A stretch of DNA of 64,000 nucleotides, from the NCBI GenBank assembly GCA_013176395.1, contig JABMLP010000040.1, positions 1 through 64,000 on the forward strand, given 5' to 3'. The stretch's first letter is position 1. Each line of letters opens with the position of its first letter. The notes below the pieces were generated by a model that was not told where the DNA came from, did not search any database, and was given only the letters and a program-made list of their open reading frames with translations. The stretch comes from Venturia oleaginea. Taxonomy: Eukaryota; Ascomycota; Dothideomycetes; Venturiales; Venturiaceae. The position numbers were made by a program, and so were the translations under genes. Below are positions 21,944-31,082 of the stretch, in pieces.

Positions 21944-22987
21944 TGTCACGGGGCGGGTTCGGGTATTAGGAGGAAGGAGCAGCAGCAGGAACAGGTATCA
22001 TTCAACAGGCTATATACGAACTGCAGGCAAGCCAACAGGCAGGTTTAACGACAGGACGTAACGTATTTCACCACTCACTTGGCCACCCCACTCACTTGGC
22101 CACCCCAACCACTAAATCTCAAGTCATCGTGCGATAAACCTCCCACCAATACAGCTTTTATTAAAATAATTCTAACAATACATTCTTTACGTATTTGGGC
22201 TTCGATTAATCTTATGACCTTGAACACCGCAGCCACTACATGTTGGTAATGCTCGCTGTCGTACGACGACTTCCTGCAGCTGGTGGTGAGGGCGTCTCTT
22301 CAACACGCTGAAACCACGCGTTGATTGTCGCTGGATCTTCGCATTTTGCACGCTGTGAATGGAACTTACGATTCCACTTCGTACAAAGCTCCAGCTGAGC
22401 GTTGATGAAGCGGGATACCCAGTTCTTCCCGACTAATGACGGTGGAGGATTCGTACCGCGCTTTTCGAGTAAAGCGTTTGCCATTCGTCGTACGTCGATA
22501 ATTTGGGGCGGAAATCCTCGTCGATCAAGGTCTAGGATCTACTGAACCAGAGCCTGCTCTTCATGTATTTGTAACTTTCTCTTTTGGTGGTTAAATTCGC
22601 TTCGTGGTTTACCACCTTGAAGACGAGACTGAAGTGTAGATCGAGGAATATCGTACGACGCTGAGATTTGACGTTGACTTAAATTTGGATTCGTTTGAAA
22701 GCTCTGCTTCGCAAAAAGTAATCTAGCCTCTTTGCAAGCCGATCTGGGGGTTGGTGTTGACATTATCGCGATAATTGTACGAAGGGATTAGACTTTTTGG
22801 TTGGGTGGCCAAGTGAGTGGGGTGGCCAAGTGAATGGTGAAACACGTTAGCTCAAAGAGCTACGAATTGGTTGAAGCCATGCAGGCTTTAAAAACCTTTC
22901 CTCGGCAAAACTACTGTTCTGCCTTGATCACGTGCCGTGGGGCCACCCCAAAGGCGGGAAAGACTTATCCGCGGTCGTACCGTGACA
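21944..22987 (+). repeat. Solo LTR-like repeat, type C, split by a pogo-like element
   Basis: Starts TGTCACGGGGCG and ends ACCGTGACA, with 5-bp direct repeats TAGAG on both sides (21939-21943 and 22988-22992). Without the nested element at 22061-22847 the repeat is 257 bp. A partial copy without the insertion lies at 37053-37288. TG...CA ends plus a 5-bp duplication are what a solo LTR leaves; no internal retroelement genes are seen. Confidence 0.85.
22061..22847 (-). mobile_element. 787-bp pogo-like element, copy A (transposase DNA-binding part, broken)
   Basis: TA duplications at 22059-22060 and 22848-22849; inverted ends of about 50 bp starting ACGTATTTCAC. The same site without the insertion is seen at 37145-37155, which proves the boundaries. 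The minus-strand frame is that of the intact copy at 48014-48800 but has one Trp codon changed to TAG (near 22540), splitting it into 22763-22539 and 22484-22236. No DDE catalytic domain is present in either copy. Confidence 0.93.
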
Positions 22988-23437
22988 TAGAGATCTAGAA
23001 GGTTTAGTATAACTTTTAGGTATTTTGTATAGAATCTGAGTATAAATACTAAACCAGACGATTGATCCTGGGTATTAACCTCGAATAATGTAAGAGTTCA
23101 ACCCTCAAAGGTGTTTCGCAAGTGAGAGAAGACTGCTTGTATTTCGAAGTATCTAAGTACGAAGAAGAAAGTGTAGGTTCAGGAAGAACAACTTGTATAT
23201 ATAATCTTCCAAGTAGGAAAAGGACATGCTGTCCTGAGAAGAGAATAGAAAGGAGTAGAAGCGCATGTGAAACGGTCCCTGAATAATCCCTGCTAGGCGC
23301 ACGTGAGAACTATCAGGAACCTACCAGGAATTGCTAAGAATCCACCTAGGATAAAATAGATATAGGATACCATCCCGTGACAAATAATCTCTAAGGAAAG
23401 ACGAAGAAAAGATTAAAGATATTCTGCGAGGGCGATG

Positions 23438-23606
23438 TGTGACGGCATGGCATATCCATACGAAGGCACAAGGCACTTCAGAACATGTCACTGAATTACA
23501 CTTAGGATCTAAGGTCGAGAGGTAAGAGTTTCGGAAGGAAACTCCGACTAAGTAGAGAAAGCGCACGAGCCACGGCACGTGATTGGTCACGTGCGGTGCC
23601 GTCACA
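23438..23606 (+). repeat. Left LTR-like repeat, type D
   Basis: 169 bp from TGTGACGGCATGG to GGTGCCGTCACA. Differs from the right copy by about ten substitutions and a 4-bp indel in the TGATTGG/TGATTTGATGG region. Confidence 0.8.
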
Positions 23607-23720
23607 AGAAAACTGATATAATTTCGATTCGATCTGTATATCTTGAGTATACACTAGAAAAGTAGTGATTTCGACCATGTTATTCCCCAGAAGTTGAGCA
23701 TATCCAGAGTTCCACGTCGC

Positions 23721-24022
23721 TTATACCCTCCTGAACAGAGGGCAGCAACCCTGTAGAGACAATAATATTAGTACAGTTAAGATTGTGGTGGGCTGAATAA
23801 CACGCTGTAGTTTGGCTTCTTTCTAAACAAAAACCTATGTATAAATAATAGCTTACTTACATTTTTATCAGCCTTTACATCATAATCACAGCACTGGCGC
23901 CCGGCGAAGGCGGGGCCCCGACAATTGGGGGGCCCGCAATACGTTGCTCCTTTCTGAGGCGAAGAGAAGGCAAGAACAGTAGTGCTTGATAGGATAATAG
24001 CGAGGAAGATGTTGACCTGCAT
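23721..24022 (-). CDS. Small secreted cysteine-rich protein (effector candidate)
   Basis: Two exons, 24022-23861 and 23750-23721, across a 110-bp intron with GTAAGT donor, TACTAAT branch point and CTACAG acceptor; 63 residues. Residues 1-18 form a clear signal peptide (MQVNIFLAIILSSTTVLA). The mature part is about 45 residues with six Cys at 29, 34, 44, 45, 56 and 57 (C-x4-C-x9-CC-x10-CC). The last two Cys come only from exon 2 (GCCPLFRRV), so the intron is needed to complete the pattern; this favours the model. An alternative acceptor 60 bp upstream also keeps the frame but adds a hydrophobic stretch. I recognise no family. The gene lies inside an LTR-pair element, in a repeat island. Secretion is a confident prediction; an effector role is inference. 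Confidence 0.7.
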
Positions 24023-24488
24023 TTTGAGGATTGTGTAATTTTGAGCAAACCAGAGTTTGAACTTGAGAAGCTTGGTATTTGTGAAGCAGAAAAAGAGAAG
24101 ACGTCGCTGAGTTTTTTGAGAATCTGTTAAATCGGGGGTTCAAGGAAGAACGTGGACATTGTTTCAGGTTTTAAATCAACCAACTAGATGATGCCCGCGA
24201 TTCTGACCTCATTGGTAATATATTGACGGCTGAGGACTCGGATACTAGCGCCATCTGTTCGTATTTCGGCTGATTTAGCCCGCCTCCACGGAATCTACAG
24301 TACTCCTAGTATCGTCATACGAATACCACGTAAGAAGCCTCGGAATTCGGGAACCCTCCACGGAATCTAGGGTAGTATCTTTTTGCGGGCGTTATTTAGT
24401 TAGTCAGTCAGTTTGTTAGTTTCAAAAACTTGAAGAATGTCCACGTCGATGTACAAACTACAGTATTGATAACAATTCTTATAGAAGC

Positions 24489-24661
24489 TATGACGGCACG
24501 GCATATCCATACGAAGGCACAAGGCACTTCAGAACATGTCACCGAATTACACTTAGGATCTAAGGTAGAGAGGTAAGAGTTTCGTAAGGAAACTCCGACT
24601 AAGTAGAGAAAATGCACGAGCCATGGCACGTGATTTGATGGTCACGTGCCGTGCCGTCACA
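24489..24661 (+). repeat. Right LTR-like repeat, type D
   Basis: 173 bp from TATGACGGCACGG to CGTGCCGTCACA, direct orientation relative to the left copy. Confidence 0.8.
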
Positions 24662-25109
24662 CGATGTAAGGACGGTTTTCAATCCGCTTGTTCAAGCCTG
24701 TAGTCACGAAAACAGCACACACAGCGAGAACTCAATTTTTGGAATTTACAGAAGTATCATCTAAGGATCATCAAAACACCTCTGCCAGTGGCCGCTCCGG
24801 CCTCTAGAGGCCATCGCGCGTCCCTCAGCGTCGATGAGATATCTCTAGAGTCGCCGTCGCGGCCACGGCAGAGCAAGCAGACGAATACATGAGCAAGCTA
24901 CACGAACGATGCGTCCACCAAAGACAACAGCAACCATCTAGTCACTATCTCCCGGCTAGTCCATCACCCCAGATGACACTGCAACGCTCCGAGTCGACGA
25001 GTCACTGCTAGAACGGCAATACCTTCAACACAACTCAAACACCAGACGCCCGGTGCGCAACAATCGGCACCACACACCACTGCAACGACTAGACAACCTC
25101 TCCCAACGT

Positions 25110-25800
25110 CTTGGCAAACCGTCCTGCTACAAGCTGTTGCCCAGAGCCTTGAGCCTCTCCCCAAACTGTTGCCTCCCAGTTATGGCATTGGCAAGAGTAG
25201 GTGCGCGACACAGTAAGTAGTAAGGACGCATAGAAGGAGCCTATTGGCGGCAAATCCCCTCCCTGTAAGCTAGCAGACGTAGCCTTGAGCCTCTCCCCAG
25301 ACTGTTGCGTCCCAGTTATGGCATTGGCAAGAGTAGGTGCGCGATATAGCAAGCAGGGAGAGCGACTAGCAGCAGATAGGCTCCGACTATAAGACGACAG
25401 GTCTACAACACAATCGGTGCGACACGATACGGCAGCTGCTAGAGAACCTCATCTACTATCGTCTCCGCAAACCGTCCTGCTGCAAGCTGATGTCCAGAGC
25501 CTTGAGCCTCTCCCCAAACTGTTGCGTCCCAGTTATGGCATTGGCAAGAGTAGGTGCGCAACACAGTAAGCAGTAAGGACGTATAGAAGGAGCTTATTGG
25601 CGGCAAATCCTCTCCCTACAAGCCAGCAGACGTAGCCTTGAGCCTCTCCCCAGATAGTTGCGTCCCAGTTATGGCATTGGCAAGAGTAGGAGCGCGATAT
25701 AGCAAGTAGGGAGAGCGACTAGCAGCAGGTAGGCTCCGACTATAAGACGGCAGGTCTATAGCACGATCGGCGCCATACAATACGGCAGCTACCAGACAGC
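25110..25800 (+). repeat. 353-bp tandem higher-order repeat
   Basis: A core starting AGCCTTGAGCCTCTCCCC and continuing through GTTATGGCATTGGCAAGAG occurs at 25145, 25281, 25498 and 25634. Spacing alternates 136, 217 and 136 bp, so the larger unit is 353 bp and is present about twice. Within each unit the core occurs twice. Confidence 0.85.
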
Positions 25801-26287
25801 CTCGTCCACGGGCATACCCGGAGTATCACACCCAAGCAGCGAAATCACGACTACGATGGTTACTATTGTCTCCAGCATCACACAACCAAATACACCGCCG
25901 CATAGGAATCTGGTGCAAGGCAACTTTCACAAGCAGAAACATACTTAGGGAACCCATTGGCCTTGAGGGATAAGGCGAAACAGATAGACAAAGCTGAGCA
26001 TTAGAGGGAGACTGTAGGTAGAAGGATAGCGAAACACGAGGCATTGCCTCTTGAGTCTACATAGCACAGATATACTAGCAGAATAACCAGTATCTACAAG
26101 AGCCAGCGGGCATTTGGAGATACTGGTTAAGGGAAAAGAGGGAGGACGGAGGGGACAGCTGGTCTTGTTTCAGTGAACGGGGCGAAGTGGGGCGCGGTGG
26201 ATTATATAATCTATCACGTGTCGGCTGTCTGATGAAGTCCTCCTAACCGGACATAGCTGCGTGATTAAGCGGCTGCAACCGAGTAGG

Positions 26288-26313
26288 ATAAAATCAATCA
26301 ATCAATCAATCAA
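26288..26313 (+). repeat. AATC microsatellite, LINE/SINE-tail-like
   Basis: Five to six AATC units after ATAAA. Tetranucleotide tails are usual at the 3' end of fungal LINEs, but no LINE coding sequence is attached upstream. Confidence 0.6.
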
Positions 26314-26869
26314 CCTTATTCTAACAAATTAGGATCTGCTATGCCAACGCTTCTTAGCTCCAATGGAGGATCGAGCTGTTGGAGCCAAAAAACAGGTTCC
26401 CTGAGCAAATTGTAATGGGCGTGAAGATTTCGGGAAACTGTAAAGGAATTTGTCACCGATGTACATGCAGGTATGAGTTTGCTATGATAGTTGAATAACA
26501 TGGGCTGATTGCTATCAGTAGTTCCAAAATCTCTCCGTTTGATCTCAGCAAACACTTTCAACATTTTAATATCGCCAGTGTCTTGCCGAGATGTCTAAGG
26601 GATGGTGATCTAACTTGCTAATAAATTAGTATAAATGAAGGCCAGCTCTAAGAGATTTTTTTAGATAATGGGTCGCCAGCGTGAAATTTAACATTGTGGA
26701 CATTGCCTGGGAATTTCCGAAAAGTTTCGTCGGGTATGCGGACATTGACCTGGTTTCCAGAAATATGTCGAAGATTCAAGCTAGTCCTCTACATCCTGTC
26801 TCGTGCCTCCGCTCGAATCGCGCGACAAGATCTCAGCTCGCACGGCGCTATCCTCACCATCGAAGTACA

Positions 26870-27118
26870 ATGGCAAAGGCGAACAGCAACGGACCATCCT
26901 TTGTTTTCCTTCCCCTTGAGCTACCTCCTGAGATACGTCACGAGTTCCTACTAGCGATACTTACGGCCACCACCGCGGTTCACCCTCGATTCAATGCTTG
27001 CTTTTCACCTTTGCCAATTAATTGCAGCCGAACTCTTCAATACGTCCCAGTCATGATCAATTCAAGCCGGTTCCGAAGGCATCTATCGACAGAATCGATA
27101 TCAAGAAAGACAACATGA
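26870..27118 (+). pseudogene. F-box-like family remnant
   Basis: Reads MAKANSNGPSFVFLPLELPP then EIRHEFLLAIL, the LP.EIR..ILL start of the local F-box-like family, then continues without family features to a stop at 82 residues. Truncated or broken. Confidence 0.4.
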
Positions 27119-27483
27119 CCCACACGAGGATTGTAATGTACCAGATATATTTACTGCTGAACGATGAAATCGATCTCTACGGTATCGGTATCGTTGATGT
27201 CGAAGAAATACTCATCGAACACTCAAATTGTGAATGAGGGCTCAGTATGTGGACGCATCATCATTATCATGGCAACTGATTAAGCCACCGTTGCATTTTC
27301 AATAATGAGCAGGCTCTTCGTTAGTTCCTGGTCCGGGTCACCTGAGGAGGTGGATGTTTTGTCAACAACAACCGAGCACCCACTTTCACCTTCCATCAGC
27401 AACCTTAACCCATCAACATCATCGCCCAAGACCAATCCTTCAGCCTCCGTTCCAGCGCTTACTGAGTCCTCTCATAACCAATC

Positions 27484-27939
27484 ATGAAGCCGCGACTCAA
27501 ACCTTCGAGTTCATGGATACAAGAGCATCGCATCACTTTTCTTCATCTCCCTCGAGAGCTTCGTCAGCAAATCCTCCTCACAGCATACTATCCAGAACTA
27601 CCGCAATTAGAAACCTTTCGGTCCTTTCGCAGATTTCAAGAGAGACGGCGTCGAATGTGCTACATCGATTCTGCGCTGCTGGACATCAGCTTCCATTCTG
27701 CGAAAGAGGAGTATAATATTTGCTACTGGGGGAGTCAACTTCGCTCAACGAGCCAATACATAGAGGATGATCTTGTTTATGTTTGTGGAATCTGGCAGAG
27801 GGAGGTGGGTGCATGGCGGAGGGAAAGCTACAAGGAAGTGTATGCCTTGCACACACCGCAGCTTTGGGAATACGCTCTCAAGATCATGATATGGGTGGAA
27901 ATAATTGCTATCGCATTGCTTTGGTATCGTAACACTTGA
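27484..27939 (+). CDS. F-box-like protein, local expanded family
   Basis: 151 residues. Residues 18-34 read ITFLHLPRELRQQILLTAY, the F-box-like helix shared with the paralogs at 26870, 30181, 30773 and 42962. The family pattern D-D-x-x-Y-V-x-x-x-W (DDLVYVCGIWQREVGAW) follows near residue 100, and the C-terminus is hydrophobic (IMIWVEIIAIALLW). The start ATG overlaps the stop of an upstream frame (27305-27487, Ser/Pro/Thr-rich), so a one-base frameshift may have separated a disordered N-terminal region; in the paralog at 42962 such a region precedes the F-box. Such proteins usually bind Skp1, but this is not shown for the family. Confidence 0.55.
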   Translation: MKPRLKPSSSWIQEHRITFLHLPRELRQQILLTAYYPELPQLETFRSFRRFQERRRRMCYIDSALLDISFHSAKEEYNICYWGSQLRSTSQYIEDDLVYVCGIWQREVGAWRRESYKEVYALHTPQLWEYALKIMIWVEIIAIALLWYRNT

Positions 27940-29164
27940 AGAGGATAGCAAGATCACAATCAGTTCACTCATTCATTTCTTATTCCACACATTGAGCTCA
28001 TTTTTGGATCAGACTCTCTTTCCCTCAGAGCACATCGCACCTCCTTGGCATAATATCCATGAAAGTCACCAAAACTTTGAGATGGTTTAGTCCGAGTCAT
28101 GGGACGAGTGTAGGGCAAGTATTATTCATATTCCTGACCAGCTGGCAATACAACCACTAATTTGCCCAGAAATTCTAGCATTACTTCACACCCAACGTCC
28201 CTCCAATACTTCTACGTCTTCATCTACGTCGCGACCAAATGTATCCCATCACTATGTCGAAAGCCGCACACTCATCGCCAGCGTCAACAGATTAAACCGT
28301 AACGATCAACTTTCTATTTCTTCCGTCAGGACTTCGTCGGCGCATTCTCATCTCAGCATCAGTGGTAGAGAATTCGGAGTATCATATAGTAGCTTAGAAT
28401 CAACGTTCTCTCGCTCTCCATAAAGACAAACGAAACTCAGCCTACTTCGCGAAAATCTTTGTCGCGATATTGGATAGGTGTATGAGAAGTGGACGGAGTT
28501 AAGGCACACTCTTGATACTTCTAAAGACATTCGAAAATGAATAGTCTGAGCTACTGTTGTTTGTCATTGTGCAAGGGTTGCTGCTGACTTTTATTGGATC
28601 GTGTCGATGGAATTGTCATTTTCGAGACCAGCATACCAAAGTGTTCGTTCTCGATCCTGACCTGGTTTGCTTGAAGCACCAAATTTTTCTATTCAGGATT
28701 AATACAAGACGACGTAACCCGTCACTCGATTGGCTTACAAAGCTTCTCTATCTAAACCCTAAATTCTTAGACATAGACCTCGGGATAGTAATAAGAAGAA
28801 TAGAATCTATTTGATAGCTAGATCTTAGAAGAATCGATTAGAATACGGTAGTAAATTAACGTCGTAAAGTTAATAGTTTTGGTAAGGATGGGACCCTAGC
28901 TCTCCGCACGGTCAATTCCTGCCAACCCGTGGTGGGTATCCTTTCATCCCGTCTCTGTAGACTTAGAATAACGACAATTGCACCCGGAATACAGCCTTTA
29001 TTATTCACTTTCATGACCTGTTTACGACGTCCTTTCCTTCTCCTTTCTTTACACCATGTGATACCAACAGAATCATTATCGAGTCTTATTCAGCAGATCT
29101 ACTAGAGCTGGCATCCCGCGTAGAATTTTGTAACCTGCGAGATTACGAATTAGGCGGGCGAATA
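27940..29164. other. Gene-poor region
   Basis: No gene supported. The stretch 28730-28900 is AT-rich with many TA steps and looks like mutated repeat DNA. Confidence 0.45.
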
Positions 29165-29539
29165 ATGGTCTGGCGATACAGAACAATCAATCACGACGTG
29201 GAAGTCAAGTCGCTACAGGAAAAGAGTCGGATCCATGAATCGTCAGAAGAGCAACACGAGGTCGATTACGGCTTGCTTTATTACTTCGAGTACGCAGCTG
29301 GTAAGTGGCTGGCAAAACTTCAAGTGTGGGAAATGGAATGCTTGGGTGAAACGATCCACTGGCGTCAAAAACTTGGTATGCCTGTGGGACAGAAGCAGGT
29401 TTCGATATTGAGCGTCTTTCTGCTGATATTGTACTTGCACAAATGCTGTGGTGCGCTCGAGTTCCTGTGTTGGTCGATAGGACCTTGGCTCAGGCCCATA
29501 TGGCGGAAAGTTCTAGACAAGAAGCCAGCGCTCCTCTAG
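29165..29539 (+). CDS. Hypothetical protein, possibly a diverged F-box-like family member
   Basis: 124 residues, MVWRYRTINHDVEVKSLQEK onward. It contains W-L-A-K-L-Q-V-W-E-M-E, which resembles the W-x6-W spacing in the C-terminal part of the neighbouring F-box-like proteins, and a hydrophobic segment, VSILSVFLLILYL. The F-box start itself is missing. It may be the 3' part of a broken gene. Confidence 0.35.
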   Translation: MVWRYRTINHDVEVKSLQEKSRIHESSEEQHEVDYGLLYYFEYAAGKWLAKLQVWEMECLGETIHWRQKLGMPVGQKQVSILSVFLLILYLHKCCGALEFLCWSIGPWLRPIWRKVLDKKPALL

Positions 29540-30180
29540 ACCACAAAGATCTGGATTACCAGCTTTCTTGTCAATCTCGAGTTCGAGCATGATTGTCCGG
29601 TTCCTACGCTGGAATTCTGGGTGTCGTCGTCGGTTGGTTTGATGTGTACATTGAGTTGGATCCATCTTCTATTTTAGGGCTGGGATCAGAAAGCCTGGGT
29701 GGGGCAATATAACCTTCCTCTTTCTTACTGATACTATTGGCAAATTTGTATGCGCCTTTCTCCCACTTCTTGCGTGTGCGAGGGCTTGGAGGGAGCTTGT
29801 GGATGTCAAGAAGAGCCACACCAGACTTGGAGGAAACACGGCTTGGGTAACATAAGTTGAATTTTCTCGGTTGGTACAATCCAAAATTTGAGTGAAAAAT
29901 CTGACAAGATTAATAGTTATCGACACGTGGCAACAAAACGGCAACAAAGCCACAGATGAACCTCTCATGCCGACCGATCATTCCAACTACAACAAACCCT
30001 CACTTTGACCCAAAAAATTCACCACAACAGTTCACTGTCAAATGACCTCATTTTCATTCACCTCATTTGTACTAGCTTGAACACGAGCCCCTCAATCGTG
30101 TATATATATGTGCATGCCCACGATCATCAATTCAGACTTTAGTCTGCTTCATCCACCTTTTGACATTCACGACAAGCAAA

Positions 30181-30570
30181 ATGTTCCGAACGAGAAAGTG
30201 ATTACCCCCTAAGAGCGTCTACACCATTATCCCCACTCTTCCAGCCGAAATCCGACAGATGATCCTCCTTGCAGCCTTTAAGCCGCTCAATATTATGACC
30301 ACTGATCTCGCACTACTCCGCGAAGGCCTACCACAATATCTCATCGACTCGCGTAACACATATAATCGAATAATCTACTATCGTCATTGTGGAGACGTTA
30401 AGAAGTTGGCTATAAAGTTGATCAGAATGTTGCCAAGCATGTACGGTGATATTGAGTACGTACTGGGGAAAGCACACGAAGATTTGCGGGCGTGGAATAA
30501 AGCATTTGAGGAGCGTGTGGAGATATGTGGGAGGCTACTCGTGATTAGGAATGTCACAGTTCACGGATGA
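30181..30570 (+). pseudogene. F-box-like paralog with early nonsense codon
   Basis: Starts MFRTRK, then TGA, then an open frame TIIPTLPAEIRQMILLAAFK through YGDIEYVLGKAHEDLRAWNK to a stop at 30570. The TGA replaces what would be CGA (Arg), a C-to-T change of the kind repeat-induced point mutation makes. The remaining 103-residue frame from 30259 lacks the LPAEIR half of the F-box helix. Confidence 0.55.
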
Positions 30571-30772
30571 TTCTGAGATGGAGGGAGGGCAAGTTTGTGC
30601 GTTTGAGGATGGTGTTCTTTGGTCCGGTGGAGAAGTTTTCAATCGCTACCGATATCCACAGATTGACGAGCTTGGTGAAAATCCAGGCGGGACAGCAGAA
30701 TTTACCACAGCCCAACCAACAAAAGGGCAAACAAGGAACCTACCACCAACCGTCTTCACTACAACAAGAAGA

Positions 30773-30868
30773 ATGTCATCAAAATCACGCACCTTCATCT
30801 CTCTCCCCGCCAAAATCCGCCGACAAATCCTCCTCGAATCTGTCGAGCCCTTCATCCGCACGAACTAA
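30773..30868 (+). pseudogene. F-box-like paralog, 5' fragment only
   Basis: 31 residues, MSSKSRTFISLPAKIRRQIL then LESVEPFIRTN and a stop. The FISLPAKIRRQILL block is the same F-box-like start as in the neighbours; nothing of the rest of the protein follows. Confidence 0.45.
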
Positions 30869-31082
30869 CATGAACTATTTGGCTAACTTAGCTCGCCTTC
30901 TCTCCCTTTGGACATTTTGAAACTTGGATCACGAAAGATAATGATGGCGCTATGCATCAGAGAAGCGGAGGATCAGTGAAGTTTCAATTCTGGTATTTAT
31001 CAATGTCCAAATTTTCAGATATGTTTCCGTCGATTTTGATCGGCAGCCTTTTTTGGCCTTGTTTTCTCCAAGCTCTCTTACA

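Larger units (their letters stand above)
23438..24661. mobile_element. Small LTR-pair element (type D ends) enclosing a secreted-protein gene
   Basis: Two direct repeats of about 170 bp (23438-23606 and 24489-24661) flank 882 bp. Both repeats end GCCGTCACA and begin TGTGACGGCA or, with one change, TATGACGGCA. The pentamer CGATG lies immediately left of the first repeat (23433-23437) and immediately right of the second (24662-24666), as a 5-bp target duplication would. The repeats are about 94 percent identical by eye. No gag, pol, clear primer site or polypurine tract is visible, so this would be a non-autonomous (TRIM-like) LTR element or two adjacent LTRs that happen to bracket host DNA. 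The internal part carries the gene at 23721-24022. Confidence 0.65.
24667..26869. other. Gene-poor repeat region
   Basis: No gene supported. Holds the 353-bp higher-order repeat and, at 26290-26313, an AATC microsatellite that follows GGCTGCAACCGAGTAGG and looks like the 3' tail of a LINE or SINE. A minus frame at 26564-26316 (82 residues) has no recognisable features. Confidence 0.5.

Noticed and set aside
22981..23437. A further LTR left of the type D element (CCCGTGACA near 23390)
   Set aside because: Only one TGACA-like end is visible; no matching start or second copy.
25089..25352. 87-residue minus frame with duplicated segment as a repeat protein
   Set aside because: The duplication comes from the non-coding 353-bp repeat; no protein-like composition.
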